Shown piece after piece: positions 42,808 to 51,462 of a stretch of DNA of 64,000 bases (its first letter is position 1; each line of letters starts with the position of its first letter). This DNA comes from CANMXU01 sp052030545 (GTDB lineage Bacteria; Pseudomonadota; Gammaproteobacteria; Enterobacterales; Alteromonadaceae). Made by a program: the position numbers and the translations under genes. The notes beneath the pieces are model-generated. The model saw only the letters and a program-made list of their open reading frames with translations. It made no database searches and was not told where the DNA came from. The DNA lies in assembly GCF_052030545.1 (NCBI RefSeq), contig NZ_JBPDIH010000007.1, positions 124,001 through 188,000 on the forward strand, read 5' to 3'.

Positions 42808-44445
42808 ATGAATACTTGGTTTAAATCTGGTTCTCCGTGGGTATGGTTGTCTGCTGGCGGTGTAAGTATCAGTTTAATTTCAGTAATAGGCTTATTATTG
42901 TTAATTGCGTCAAATGGTTTATCGTATTTTTGGCCATCGGAAATTCATCAATTTAGCTTAAAAGATACTGAAGGCAAGAACAGTGTTGTTATTGGTGAAA
43001 TCTACGATCGTGAGCAAATTCCAGCATCGCAGTTATCACATACTAACCTGGTACTACCTGAAGGCACTGAAACCGTAGAGCGCTTATTAGTTAAAACCGG
43101 TAACCGCGAATTAGTGAGCTTAGATTTTCGCTGGTTATTGGTGCCACAAATTACAGAGCAATCTACACCAGAAGATTTAGCGGTCATTGAACGTCGCACT
43201 AACGGTAACTTTTACGGTCGCATTGAAAAAGTGATTAAAGACGGTCAAGAAGTTGCTATAACTGAGTTGCCTGTTTTGCTTGAACGCGTCTCCGACTTTC
43301 AAGAAGAGATTGACGAATTACAAAAAGATAATATCGGCGCGATTAACTATCAGTTAGAACGTCAACGTTTAAAAGAGCGTAAACATGCGCTTGATGAAAC
43401 GTTAACCGATGAACTAAAAGCGAAATTTAGTGCTGAAAATGCAAAACTTGAAGCTGATTATCAGGTATTAGAAACTGAGCTTTTAGCCTTAAGAGCAAAG
43501 TTAGCGCGTGATCAGCTTGTAATGGTTGCGATGGGCGGCGAGCGCGTCACCATCAACTTTGACCAAATATTAAAGATTCACTTTAATAACCAAATGAGCA
43601 TTATTGAGAAAACCGGCGTGTTTTTCTCACAAATTGGTGCATTCATTGGTGATGAACCACGCGAAGCCAATACCGAAGGCGGTGTATTTCCGGCCATTTT
43701 TGGTACCGTGCTTATGGTATTGCTAATGACGGTAATCGTTTCACCTTTTGGTGTGGTTGCAGCCATTTACTTGCATGAATATGCGGGTAAAAATGTGCTA
43801 ACTAAAATATTACGTATTGCGGTAATTAACTTGGCCGGTGTGCCATCGATTGTATATGGTGTATTTGGTTTAGGCTTTTTTGTTTATATGATTGGCGGCA
43901 GTTTAGATCAATTGTTTTACCCTGAAACCTTACCAAGTCCAACATTTGGTACGCCAGGTGTACTTTGGTCAGCAATTACCTTGGCTATTTTAACCTTACC
44001 AGTGGTTATCGTATCAACCGAAGAAGGTTTATCACGTATTCCATCGTCGATGCGTTTAGGTAGCCTTGCACTAGGTGCAACAAAAATAGAAACCTTATGG
44101 CGTATTATTTTACCGATTGCCAGCCCAGCGATTATGACGGGTATTATTTTAGCGATTGCTCGTGCTGCTGGTGAAGTTGCACCGTTAATGTTGGTTGGTG
44201 TCGTGAAAATGGCGCCGAATTTACCACTTGATGGTAACTTCCCGTTCTTACATTTAGATCGCAAATTTATGCACTTAGGTTTCCACATTTATGATGTTGG
44301 TTTCCAAAGCCCTAACGTAGAAGCGGCAAGACCTTTGGTTTATGCAACAGCATTATTATTGGTAACCATTATTGTTGCCTTGAACATGACGGCGGTGTCT
44401 ATTCGTAATAGATTACGTGAAAAATACCGTATGTTAGAGCACTAA
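42808..44445 (+). CDS. pstA: phosphate ABC transporter permease PstA, long form
   Basis: The 545-residue protein has a first helix (about 17-36), a large insert (about 50-285) whose part 165-240 is a long coiled coil rich in E, K and L, and then five or so helices in the transport domain (MVLLMTVIVSPFGVVAAIYLHEYAG, ILAIARAAGEVAPLML). The ABC loop SMRLGSLALGATKIETL is intact. It pairs with PstC. E. coli PstA is 296 residues, so the insert is the addition here. It starts 23 bases after pstC. A hairpin separates it from pstB. Confidence 0.95.
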   Translation: MNTWFKSGSPWVWLSAGGVSISLISVIGLLLLIASNGLSYFWPSEIHQFSLKDTEGKNSVVIGEIYDREQIPASQLSHTNLVLPEGTETVERLLVKTGNRELVSLDFRWLLVPQITEQSTPEDLAVIERRTNGNFYGRIEKVIKDGQEVAITELPVLLERVSDFQEEIDELQKDNIGAINYQLERQRLKERKHALDETLTDELKAKFSAENAKLEADYQVLETELLALRAKLARDQLVMVAMGGERVTINFDQILKIHFNNQMSIIEKTGVFFSQIGAFIGDEPREANTEGGVFPAIFGTVLMVLLMTVIVSPFGVVAAIYLHEYAGKNVLTKILRIAVINLAGVPSIVYGVFGLGFFVYMIGGSLDQLFYPETLPSPTFGTPGVLWSAITLAILTLPVVIVSTEEGLSRIPSSMRLGSLALGATKIETLWRIILPIASPAIMTGIILAIARAAGEVAPLMLVGVVKMAPNLPLDGNFPFLHLDRKFMHLGFHIYDVGFQSPNVEAARPLVYATALLLVTIIVALNMTAVSIRNRLREKYRMLEH

Positions 44446-44463
44446 GCTGCACACCACTATTGC

Positions 44464-44490
44464 CAATAACGCACTATATGTGCGTTATTG
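44464..44490 (+). other. intercistronic hairpin between pstA and pstB
   Basis: CAATAACGCAC and GTGCGTTATTG form a perfect 11-bp stem with a TATAT loop and no T run. It may stabilise or process the operon mRNA and not end it. Confidence 0.6.
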
Positions 44491-44523
44491 AAAACAAATT
44501 AAGTATTAAATAAAGAGTAAATT

Positions 44524-45348
44524 ATGATCACCGTAACCCCGAGAGTTCAACAAGGTAGTCAACCGATTATAGATTTGAACAATCTTTCTCCAGAACAAGT
44601 GGCATTAAACATTAATGATTTAAACTTGTTCTATGGTGAAAAACAGGCGCTGCAAAATATTTCTATGTCTATTCCTAAAGGCCAAGTAACGGCTTTTATC
44701 GGCCCAAGTGGTTGTGGTAAGTCAACGTTATTACGTTGTATTAACCGCATGAACGACTTAGTTGATGGTTGTAGTATTCAAGGCGAAATTAATTTACACG
44801 GCGAAAACATTTATAATAAAAATGTTGATGTTGCACAGCTGCGTCGCAAAGTTGGTATGGTATTTCAGCGTCCGAACCCATTTCCTAAAAGCATTTATGA
44901 AAATGTTGTTTATGGCTTGCGCATTATGGGCGAAAATAACCGCCGCGTATTAGATGTTGCGGTAGAAAAAGCATTACGCAGTGCAGCATTGTGGGATGAA
45001 GTTAAAGATCGCTTAAATGAAAGTGCGCTTGGTTTGTCAGGTGGTCAGCAACAACGTTTGGTTATTGCTCGTGCGATTGCCATTCAACCTGAAGTATTAT
45101 TACTTGATGAACCAACATCAGCACTTGACCCAATTTCTACTTTAGTGATTGAAGAGCTGATTAACGACTTAAAGAAAAACTTTACCGTTGTTATTGTTAC
45201 CCATAACATGCAGCAGGCGGCAAGGGTTTCTGACCAAACAGCATTCATGTATATGGGCGAGTTAATTGAATATAACGACACCAATACTTTATTTACTACA
45301 CCAGATAAAAAGAAAACCGAAGACTACATCACCGGACGATACGGTTAA
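44524..45348 (+). CDS. pstB: phosphate ABC transporter ATP-binding protein PstB
   Basis: The 274-residue protein is a standard PstB: Walker A GPSGCGKS (residues 60-67), CINRMNDLV, Q loop QRPNPFPKSIYENVVYGLR, signature LSGGQQQRLVIARAI, Walker B LLLDEPTSALDP, and the C-terminal TEDYITGRYG. The first 25 residues are a polar extension typical of longer PstB proteins. It powers the PstCA channel at the inner membrane and takes part in PhoR signalling. The start has an AAAGAG ribosome-binding site. phoU follows after 43 bases. Confidence 0.96.
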   Translation: MITVTPRVQQGSQPIIDLNNLSPEQVALNINDLNLFYGEKQALQNISMSIPKGQVTAFIGPSGCGKSTLLRCINRMNDLVDGCSIQGEINLHGENIYNKNVDVAQLRRKVGMVFQRPNPFPKSIYENVVYGLRIMGENNRRVLDVAVEKALRSAALWDEVKDRLNESALGLSGGQQQRLVIARAIAIQPEVLLLDEPTSALDPISTLVIEELINDLKKNFTVVIVTHNMQQAARVSDQTAFMYMGELIEYNDTNTLFTTPDKKKTEDYITGRYG

Positions 45349-45391
45349 TTTTTTTTAGGCAAAACCTAACAGCAAAATTAAGAGATAAATT

Positions 45392-46093
45392 ATGGATAAC
45401 GTTAATGTTGGTCGACATATTTCAGGCCAGTTTAATGAAGACTTAGAACGTGTCATCAACCATGTTATGCAAATGGGTGGCTTAGTTTCAAAACAAGTAA
45501 GCGACGCATTACAAGCCGTTAGCGAAACAGACGAAGCTTTAGCGAAACATGTACTTAACCAAGATTATAAAATTAATAACTTGGAAGTCAGTATTGATGA
45601 TGAATGTACACGTATAATCGCAAAGCGTCAGCCTGCAGCTGGTGATTTACGTCTTATTATGGCGATCGTCAAAACCATTGCTGACTTAGAGCGTATTGGT
45701 GATGAAGCCGAAAAAATAGCGAATGTTGCCTTAGAAAACTACTCAAGCAAGCAAAAAGATTTACTGCTAAGCCTAGATAACTTAGGTCGTTTAGTTTTAG
45801 ATATTTTACAGCGCACTCTCGATGCGTTTACACGTATGGACTTTGATGCGGCACTACAAACTCACGGCGGTGATGCCAAAATTGACCGTGAATATGAAGC
45901 CTTAATGCGTCAGTTAATGACTTACATGATGGAAGACCCACGTTCAATTCCACAAATTATGAGTGTCATTTGGTCGGCACGTGCATTAGAGCGTATTGGC
46001 GATCGTTGTCAAAATATTTGTGAATACATCATTTATTTTGTTAAAGGTAAAGTGGTACGCCACACTACCGCAGAAGATATGAAAAACCTGTAG
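45392..46093 (+). CDS. phoU: phosphate signalling protein PhoU
   Basis: The 233-residue protein is two PhoU three-helix domains with the metal-binding E(D)xxxD motifs: LERIGDEAEKIANVAL in the first and ALERIGDRCQNICEYI in the second. It is a cytoplasmic negative regulator that links PstSCAB to PhoR. AAGAGATAAATT before the ATG acts as the ribosome-binding site. It ends the pst operon, and a strong terminator follows. Confidence 0.96.
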   Translation: MDNVNVGRHISGQFNEDLERVINHVMQMGGLVSKQVSDALQAVSETDEALAKHVLNQDYKINNLEVSIDDECTRIIAKRQPAAGDLRLIMAIVKTIADLERIGDEAEKIANVALENYSSKQKDLLLSLDNLGRLVLDILQRTLDAFTRMDFDAALQTHGGDAKIDREYEALMRQLMTYMMEDPRSIPQIMSVIWSARALERIGDRCQNICEYIIYFVKGKVVRHTTAEDMKNL

Positions 46094-46127
46094 AAAGCAT
46101 AAAAGCTTTTTACCGCGTTTCATTAAC

Positions 46128-46170
46128 AAAAACGCTATTAACTTTTTAATAAGTTAATAGCGTTTTTACT
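46128..46170 (+). terminator. terminator after phoU
   Basis: A 17-bp perfect stem (AAAAACGCTATTAACTT / AAGTTAATAGCGTTTTT, arms 46128-46144 and 46151-46167) around a six-base loop. It closes the pst operon. Confidence 0.92.
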
Positions 46171-46234
46171 TGTAAAGTAGACAAAACTTGCTTCAATAGG
46201 CTGCATTTTTTGTCAAGTAAAAATGGCATGTAAG

Positions 46235-46264
46235 ACGTAAATTCAACACTTATTTACGTTTTTT
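46235..46264 (+). terminator. possible second terminator or leader hairpin upstream of the DUF47 gene
   Basis: ACGTAAAT and ATTTACGT pair perfectly around nine bases and run into TTTTTT. The stem is AT-rich. It could stop read-through or act as a leader for the DUF47/PiT pair. The rest of the 297-bp gap 46094-46390 shows no clear Pho box. Confidence 0.4.
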
Positions 46265-46390
46265 AGGTGTCTTATTAAATGATAGCTACACTCTGTGCAA
46301 ACCAATAAGAAAAAGTCTTTTGTTAATGGTTGTAAATGGGGTACTATCCGCAACGAATTTAAACAAAGAGATTTCTCCTGGAAAATTATT

Positions 46391-47071
46391 ATGGCCAGAA
46401 ATTCAATTCTTGGTGTTTTTGCAAAATCACCAATCAAACCGTTAGAAAAGCATATTCGCTTGGTAACAAAATGTTGTAACCAACTAGTACCATTTTTTGA
46501 AGCTTGTACTGAAAAAGATTGGACTAAAGCGGGTAAAGTTCGCAACAAAATTTCAAAAATAGAACAAGAAGCCGATGCGCTAAAACGTCAATTACGTTTA
46601 GAGTTGCCGGGCGGTTTATTTATGCCTGTAGATCGTGCTGATTTACTCGAGCTATTAACTCAACAAGATAAAATTGCTAATAAGACCAAAGATATTGCTG
46701 GTCGTATTATTGGTCGTGAATTGGAAATTCCAGCAAGCATTCAAGCTGACTTTGCACTTTACGTTCAACGTTGTATTGATGCTACGGAAAAAGCAGCCGA
46801 TGCAATTAATGAGTTAGACGACTTATTAGAAACAGGTTTTAGAGGTCGTGAAGTTGATTTGGTTGAAAAGATGATCAATCAACTAGACGAAATCGAAGAT
46901 GACACAGACGGTATGCAAATTAAACTACGTCGAGAATTACTGGAATTAGAAAAGGATTTAAACCCAGTTGATGTAATGTTCTTATATCAAATCATTGAAT
47001 GGGTAGGCGATCTGGCTGACTTAGCTGAGCGCGTAGGTGCCCGTTTAGAAATACTATTGGCTAGAAAGTAG
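46391..47071 (+). CDS. DUF47 phosphate transport regulator (TIGR00153 family)
   Basis: From the ATG at 46391 the 226-residue product begins MARNSILGVFAKSPIKPLEKH, the conserved start of the DUF47/PhoU-like family. The earlier in-frame ATG at 46295 adds 32 residues without family support. The protein is all-helical, with PhoU-like motifs (IEWVGDLADLAERVG at the C-terminus). Members sit next to PiT transporter genes and control or assist them. It lies nine bases before the pit gene, in the same operon. Confidence 0.88.
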   Translation: MARNSILGVFAKSPIKPLEKHIRLVTKCCNQLVPFFEACTEKDWTKAGKVRNKISKIEQEADALKRQLRLELPGGLFMPVDRADLLELLTQQDKIANKTKDIAGRIIGRELEIPASIQADFALYVQRCIDATEKAADAINELDDLLETGFRGREVDLVEKMINQLDEIEDDTDGMQIKLRRELLELEKDLNPVDVMFLYQIIEWVGDLADLAERVGARLEILLARK

Positions 47072-47080
47072 GGCTATATT

Positions 47081-48346
47081 GTGGATATTTTAATTTCAAA
47101 TGGCTCTTTATTAGTCATGATCGCGGCCTTTGTTGGCTTTTTTATGGCTTGGGGCATAGGTGCTAACGACGTTGCAAACGCAATGGGTACCTCAGTAGGT
47201 TCAAAAGCATTAACGATTAAACAAGCAATTATCATTGCAATGATATTCGAATTTGCAGGGGCTTACTTAGCCGGTGGTGAAGTAACATCGACCATACGTA
47301 AAGGCATTATTGATGCAGGCGCGTTTGTTGATATGCCTGAATTACTTGTATTTGGTATGATTTCAGCATTATTAGCGGCGGCAACTTGGTTGTTAATTGC
47401 TTCTTACTTGGGCTGGCCTGTTTCTACGACTCACTCAATTGTGGGTGCCATTATTGGTTTCGCTGCGATTGGCGTCAGCATGGATACGGTTGTATGGGGC
47501 AAAGTAGGCGGCATTGTTGGTAGTTGGATTATCACACCGTTAATTTCGGGTGTTATTGCATTCATCATTTTCAACAGTGCACAGAAACTTATTTTTGATA
47601 CAGAGAAACCACTAGAGCAAGCAAGACGTTGGGTGCCATTTTATATGTTCCTAGCGGGCTTTGTATTGTCGTTAGTGACTATCAAAAAAGGTTTAAAACA
47701 TATTGGTTTAGATATTCCTGCTGTTGATGGTTACTTATACGCAATTGCAGTTGCTGCGTTGGTTGCCTTTATTGGTAAAATCTTTATTGGTCGTTTGAAT
47801 TTTGACGAGAAAGCTGACAAAAATACACACTACGCTAACGTAGAAAAAGTTTTTGCAATTTTGATGATTGTAACGGCTTGTTGTATGGCATTTGCTCACG
47901 GCTCAAACGATGTAGCTAACGCGATTGGTCCACTAGCAGCGGTAGTAAGTATTGTTGACAACGAAGGTCAAATTGCGGCGAAATCGGCTATTGCTTGGTG
48001 GATTTTACCACTAGGTGGTTTTGGTATTGTTGCTGGTCTTGCGATATTTGGTCATAAAGTTATTGCCACTATCGGTAAAGGCATCACTCACTTAACACCA
48101 AGCCGTGGTTTTGCTGCTGAACTTGCAGCGGCATGTACAGTAGTTATTGCTTCAGGTACTGGTTTACCTATTTCAACTACGCAAACGCTTGTTGGCGCCG
48201 TATTAGGTGTAGGTATGGCGCGTGGTATTGCTGCGATTAACATGAGTGTTGTTCGCAACATTGTGGTTTCTTGGGTAATTACCTTACCAGTAGGCGCAGG
48301 CCTTTCAATTATATTCTTCTGGATTATGAGCGCTTCGTTTAGCTAA
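47081..48346 (+). CDS. PiT-family inorganic phosphate transporter
   Basis: The 421-residue protein starts at a GTG (47081) with AGGG upstream. It shows both PiT signatures: GANDVANAMGTSVGSKAL near the start and GSNDVANAIGPLAAVV (about residues 275-290), with about ten to eleven transmembrane helices. Length is between short bacterial PiT forms and the E. coli PitA (499). It is a low-affinity, cation-coupled phosphate carrier in the inner membrane. With the preceding DUF47 protein it forms the usual pair; no Pho box is found, consistent with use when phosphate is plentiful. Confidence 0.92.
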   Translation: MDILISNGSLLVMIAAFVGFFMAWGIGANDVANAMGTSVGSKALTIKQAIIIAMIFEFAGAYLAGGEVTSTIRKGIIDAGAFVDMPELLVFGMISALLAAATWLLIASYLGWPVSTTHSIVGAIIGFAAIGVSMDTVVWGKVGGIVGSWIITPLISGVIAFIIFNSAQKLIFDTEKPLEQARRWVPFYMFLAGFVLSLVTIKKGLKHIGLDIPAVDGYLYAIAVAALVAFIGKIFIGRLNFDEKADKNTHYANVEKVFAILMIVTACCMAFAHGSNDVANAIGPLAAVVSIVDNEGQIAAKSAIAWWILPLGGFGIVAGLAIFGHKVIATIGKGITHLTPSRGFAAELAAACTVVIASGTGLPISTTQTLVGAVLGVGMARGIAAINMSVVRNIVVSWVITLPVGAGLSIIFFWIMSASFS

Positions 48347-48368
48347 TTCATAAGAAAATAACTTAAAT

Positions 48369-48397
48369 AAAAACCAGCATTTATGCTGGTTTTTTTA
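48369..48397 (+). terminator. terminator after the phosphate transporter gene
   Basis: AAAACCAGC and GCTGGTTTT pair around ATTTAT and are followed by a T run. It lies about 25 bases after the stop codon. Confidence 0.85.
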
Positions 48398-48536
48398 TGG
48401 CAAAAATTTAGGTGTCTACTTTGGGGTTATCAAACGCTCATAGTGACTATGGCTCTATCGTTGCAAAGCTAATGTTTAATGGCAAAAAGCAAGCTACTAA
48501 TTAGTAAGTGACAAAAGGTGGAATAAATATTAGGCA

Positions 48537-48572
48537 CAAAAAAGGCGCTGACTGTTAACAGTCAGCGCCTTT
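48537..48572 (-). terminator. terminator after suhB
   Basis: AAAGGCGCTGACTG and CAGTCAGCGCCTTT form a perfect 14-bp stem with a TTAA loop. On the minus strand the T run follows. It lies 20 bases after the suhB stop. Confidence 0.9.
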
Positions 48573-48591
48573 CAACAAACATTTTAGCTTA

Positions 48592-49395
48592 TTACTTGCT
48601 TAATGCTTCGCCTAAGTGAGGACGCATATCTTTAAGCATTTCTTTTAGCAAACGGCTGCTCGTTGCAACCGTGTTGCCTGATTTAGCATGGCCGTGACCG
48701 CCAGAGAAGTCAGTCACTAAACCACCTGCTTCAATCACTAATAATTCACCTGCTGCTGTATCCCATGGTTTTAAACCAATTTCGAAGAAACCGTCAACAC
48801 GTCCTGCGGCAACATAAGCAAGATCTAGTGCTGCAGAGCCTGCACGGCGCATGTCAGCCGTTTTGGTAAATAATGCCTTGAAAATATCTAAGTAAGCATT
48901 GGTATGTTGTTTATGTTTAAAAGGGAAACCCGTTGCTAAAACAGCGCCACTTAATTCTTTGTGTTGTTTTACACGAATACGAAAACCGTTTAATTGTGCA
49001 CCTTTACCGCGACTGGCAGTAAATAGTTCGCCACGAATTGGGTCATAGATAACAGCCTGATCTAACTTGCCTTTTACTTTAAGCGCAATAGATACAGCAA
49101 AATGAGGAATGCCTTTAACAAAGTTGGTGGTACCATCAAGTGGGTCGATGATCCATTGGTAGTCGTTATCTTCACCTTTAAGTTCACCAGCCTCTTCACT
49201 GATAATGCTGTGATTTGGGTATGATTTACGAATGGTTTCAATAATTGTCTGTTCTGCGCTTAAATCAACACTCGTGACAAAATCATTTGTGCCTTTCTTT
49301 TCAATTTCTACTTTATCTAACTGTTCGAACGCGCGAACAATTACAGTACCTGCATTACGCGCAGCGCGCACAGCAATATTTAGCATCGGGTGCAT
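48592..49395 (-). CDS. suhB: inositol-1-monophosphatase SuhB
   Basis: The 267-residue protein carries the inositol monophosphatase motifs: EEAGE (metal site 1), IDPLDGTTNFVKGIPHF (metal sites), and WDTAAGELLVIEAGG. It resembles E. coli SuhB in length (267) and start (MHPMLNIAVRAARNAG). It hydrolyses myo-inositol-1-phosphate; in E. coli SuhB also joins the rRNA antitermination complex. The leader is long, about 170 bases from the -10-like site to the ATG. It is divergent from trmJ. Confidence 0.95.
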   Translation of the reverse strand: MHPMLNIAVRAARNAGTVIVRAFEQLDKVEIEKKGTNDFVTSVDLSAEQTIIETIRKSYPNHSIISEEAGELKGEDNDYQWIIDPLDGTTNFVKGIPHFAVSIALKVKGKLDQAVIYDPIRGELFTASRGKGAQLNGFRIRVKQHKELSGAVLATGFPFKHKQHTNAYLDIFKALFTKTADMRRAGSAALDLAYVAAGRVDGFFEIGLKPWDTAAGELLVIEAGGLVTDFSGGHGHAKSGNTVATSSRLLKEMLKDMRPHLGEALSK

Positions 49396-49560
49396 ATTGA
49401 CTACCTTATTTAACGAATAAATAGTAATAATCTTCTAATAAATTAACACAATACGACCGAGCCGCGCCTATTCATAGGCAAATGCAGGGTTAATTTCTTA
49501 GAAAATATATTAAACAACTTTGTAAAAGAGCAACGCTTGAAACGCCGAGCGAAAATCAAG

Positions 49561-49576
49561 CGCGCGTATTATAGCA
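49561..49576 (-). promoter_or_regulatory. extended -10 promoter of suhB
   Basis: On the minus strand TGCTATAATACGCGC gives a perfect TGnTATAAT with a GC-rich discriminator, as at the ferredoxin gene (15103-15120). The start of suhB is about 170 bases downstream. A -35 is not clear. Confidence 0.55.
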
Positions 49577-49740
49577 AAGCACAAACAAATAGGCGATAAA
49601 GAATTTATCTGAGTCGTTAATATTTGTTTTGTTGTTGTCTTCATTAGGGTTTTTATTAATAAATGCATCAGCTCATAATCAATAGCCATAGCTTAGACCA
49701 ATAAATTAGTGCTTTTTAGCAGTACATTGTTATTTTTCTA

Positions 49741-49749
49741 TGGTAAAAT
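49741..49749 (+). promoter_or_regulatory. candidate extended -10 of trmJ
   Basis: TGGTAAAAT (TGnTAAAAT) lies 32 bases before the trmJ start. No clear -35 is seen at the usual distance. Confidence 0.45.
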
Positions 49750-49781
49750 CGAGGCTGTTTTAGCCATCTAGATAGTTATAA

Positions 49782-50552
49782 ATGTCAGACTCTTTATTAG
49801 ATAATGTTCGTATTGTACTAGTCAATACTTCAGATTGCCGTAATATCGGCTCAGCAGCTCGCGCAATGAAAACCATGGGCTTAAGCCAACTTATTTTGGT
49901 TGACCCAATTGAAATGCCAAATGGCCAAGCTCAAGCTTTAGCCGCAGGGGCAACCGATGTACTTGCTAACGCTAAAGTGGTTGCTACTTTAGAAGAAGCC
50001 ATTAATGAGTGTGGTTTAGTTGTTGGTACCAGTGCACGTTCTCGCACGTTACCTTGGCCTATGCTTGAACCGCGTGGCTGTGGTGAAAAGTTAATTGAAG
50101 AAGCTAGCGAATATCCAGTGGCATTAGTCTTTGGCCGTGAAAGCAGCGGCTTAACCAATGAAGAATTGCAGCTGTGCCATTTCCACGTGCAAATTCCAGC
50201 TAATCCTGAATATAGCTCGCTTAACTTAGCGATGGCGGTGCAAACCTTAAGTTATGAAGTACGCACTAGTTATTTGCTAAAAGAAGAGCAAAAACATCAG
50301 AGCAAAGCAGCGGCACAAACAGACGAAGAAGCGTTTCCTGTCGTTGAAGAGACCGAGCGTTTTTATCAGCATTTTGAAAATGCACTAAAAGGCACCGGTT
50401 TTATAGTGCCAAGTCATCCTGGTTTAGTCATGACTAAGTTAAGACGACTTTTCAACCGAGCTCGTCCTGACGTTAAAGAATTAAAAATGATGCGCGGTAT
50501 TCTTGCTTCGGTAGAGCGAGCTAGCGCCAATAAAGATAACGATAACAACTAA
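49782..50552 (+). CDS. trmJ: tRNA (cytidine/uridine-2'-O-)-methyltransferase TrmJ
   Basis: The 256-residue SPOUT methyltransferase has the TrmJ start NVRIVLVNTSDCRNIGSAARAMKTMGL, then ALVFGRESSGLTNEEL and the knot strand with LNLAMAVQTLSYEVR. It methylates the ribose of nucleotide 32 in several tRNAs, using SAM. A C-terminal helical tail is present. It is 52 bases upstream of cysE, in the trmJ-cysE-iscR order common in gammaproteobacteria. The ribosome-binding site is weak. Confidence 0.94.
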   Translation: MSDSLLDNVRIVLVNTSDCRNIGSAARAMKTMGLSQLILVDPIEMPNGQAQALAAGATDVLANAKVVATLEEAINECGLVVGTSARSRTLPWPMLEPRGCGEKLIEEASEYPVALVFGRESSGLTNEELQLCHFHVQIPANPEYSSLNLAMAVQTLSYEVRTSYLLKEEQKHQSKAAAQTDEEAFPVVEETERFYQHFENALKGTGFIVPSHPGLVMTKLRRLFNRARPDVKELKMMRGILASVERASANKDNDNN

Positions 50553-50604
50553 TCGCTTAGCAAAGGCAAGCGTGTACTAATAATTTCACATTAAGGGAAA
50601 TAAC

Positions 50605-51417
50605 ATGTTCAGTCGTATCAAAGAAGATATAAACAGTGTCTTTGATAGAGATCCCGCAGCACGTACGGTTTTTGAAGTATTAACCAACTACCCAGGCATG
50701 CATGCTATTTGGTGGCATCGTTTGTCTAATTGGTTTTGGAAAAAAGACCTGAAATTAATTGCGCGTACCATTTCAACGTTTGCTCGTTGGTTAACTGGCG
50801 TGGAAATTCACCCTGGTGCTACCTTAGGTCGCCGTTTTTTTATCGACCATGGTATGGGCATTGTTATTGGTGAAACGGCTGAAATTGGTGATGACTGTAC
50901 TATTTATCATAGTGTGACTTTAGGTGGAACGAGCTGGAATGCCGGTAAGCGCCACCCAACTTTAGGCAATGGCGTCGTTATTGGCGCTGGTGCAAAAGTA
51001 TTAGGGCCACTTAATATTGGTGAAAATTCACGTATTGGTTCAAATGCGGTAGTGGTAAAAGATGTGCCTGCAGGAGCAACTGTTATTGGCATTCCAGGTC
51101 GTGTGGTAAACACTAAAAAAACTGACCAAGCCAGTAATGGCGAACGTGATGCTATTGCGAAAAAATATGGTTTTGACGCCTACGCGGTGGCAACTAATAA
51201 TCCAGATCCGGTAGCTAAGGCGATTGGTCGAATGCTCGATCATATGCACTTAATGGACAACAAAGTGTCTGAACTTTGTAAAGAAATTAATCAACTTGGC
51301 GGTAGTGTTTGCCAAGAAGCGCTACCTGAACTTCGTGTTGGTGAGTTTGTCGAAGACGAAAAAGCCGCCGCTAAGAAGCGAGAAGAGACAGTAAACTCGT
51401 TTGATCCTGAGATCTAA
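50605..51417 (+). CDS. cysE: serine O-acetyltransferase CysE
   Basis: The 270-residue protein has the left-handed beta-helix hexapeptide region of CysE (GVEIHPGATLGRRFFIDHG, GETAEIGDDCTIYHSVTLGG, HPTLGNGVVIGAGAKVLG, RIGSNAVVVKDVPAGATVIG). It makes O-acetylserine from serine and acetyl-CoA, the cysteine precursor. This is the variant with a short N-terminus and a C-terminal extension, often encoded upstream of isc genes, where cysteine supplies sulfur for IscS. AAGGGAAATAAC precedes the ATG. A weak terminator hairpin follows before the isc promoter. Confidence 0.93.
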   Translation: MFSRIKEDINSVFDRDPAARTVFEVLTNYPGMHAIWWHRLSNWFWKKDLKLIARTISTFARWLTGVEIHPGATLGRRFFIDHGMGIVIGETAEIGDDCTIYHSVTLGGTSWNAGKRHPTLGNGVVIGAGAKVLGPLNIGENSRIGSNAVVVKDVPAGATVIGIPGRVVNTKKTDQASNGERDAIAKKYGFDAYAVATNNPDPVAKAIGRMLDHMHLMDNKVSELCKEINQLGGSVCQEALPELRVGEFVEDEKAAAKKREETVNSFDPEI

Positions 51418-51432
51418 TCACGCAAAAAATTG

Positions 51433-51461
51433 AATACTTGAGTTAAATGCTCAAGTATTTA
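51433..51461 (+). terminator. weak terminator after cysE
   Basis: AATACTTGAG and CTCAAGTATT form a 10-bp stem around a seven-base loop, followed by TAATT, a short T run. It lies 15 bases after the cysE stop. Confidence 0.55.
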
Positions 51462-51462
51462 A

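Larger units (their letters stand above)
49396..49781. other. 386-bp divergent suhB-trmJ intergenic region
   Basis: The region holds the suhB promoter near 49561-49576 and a trmJ promoter near 49741-49749. Both leaders are mostly AT-rich. No ORF of note or strong inverted repeat was seen between them. Confidence 0.6.

Noticed and set aside
43917..44288. 123-codon minus-strand ORF inside pstA
   Set aside because: Antisense to the conserved transport domain; no start signal or family match.
46209..46230. Pho box upstream of the DUF47/PiT pair
   Set aside because: TTGTCAA followed by a poor second half with wrong spacing; not convincing.
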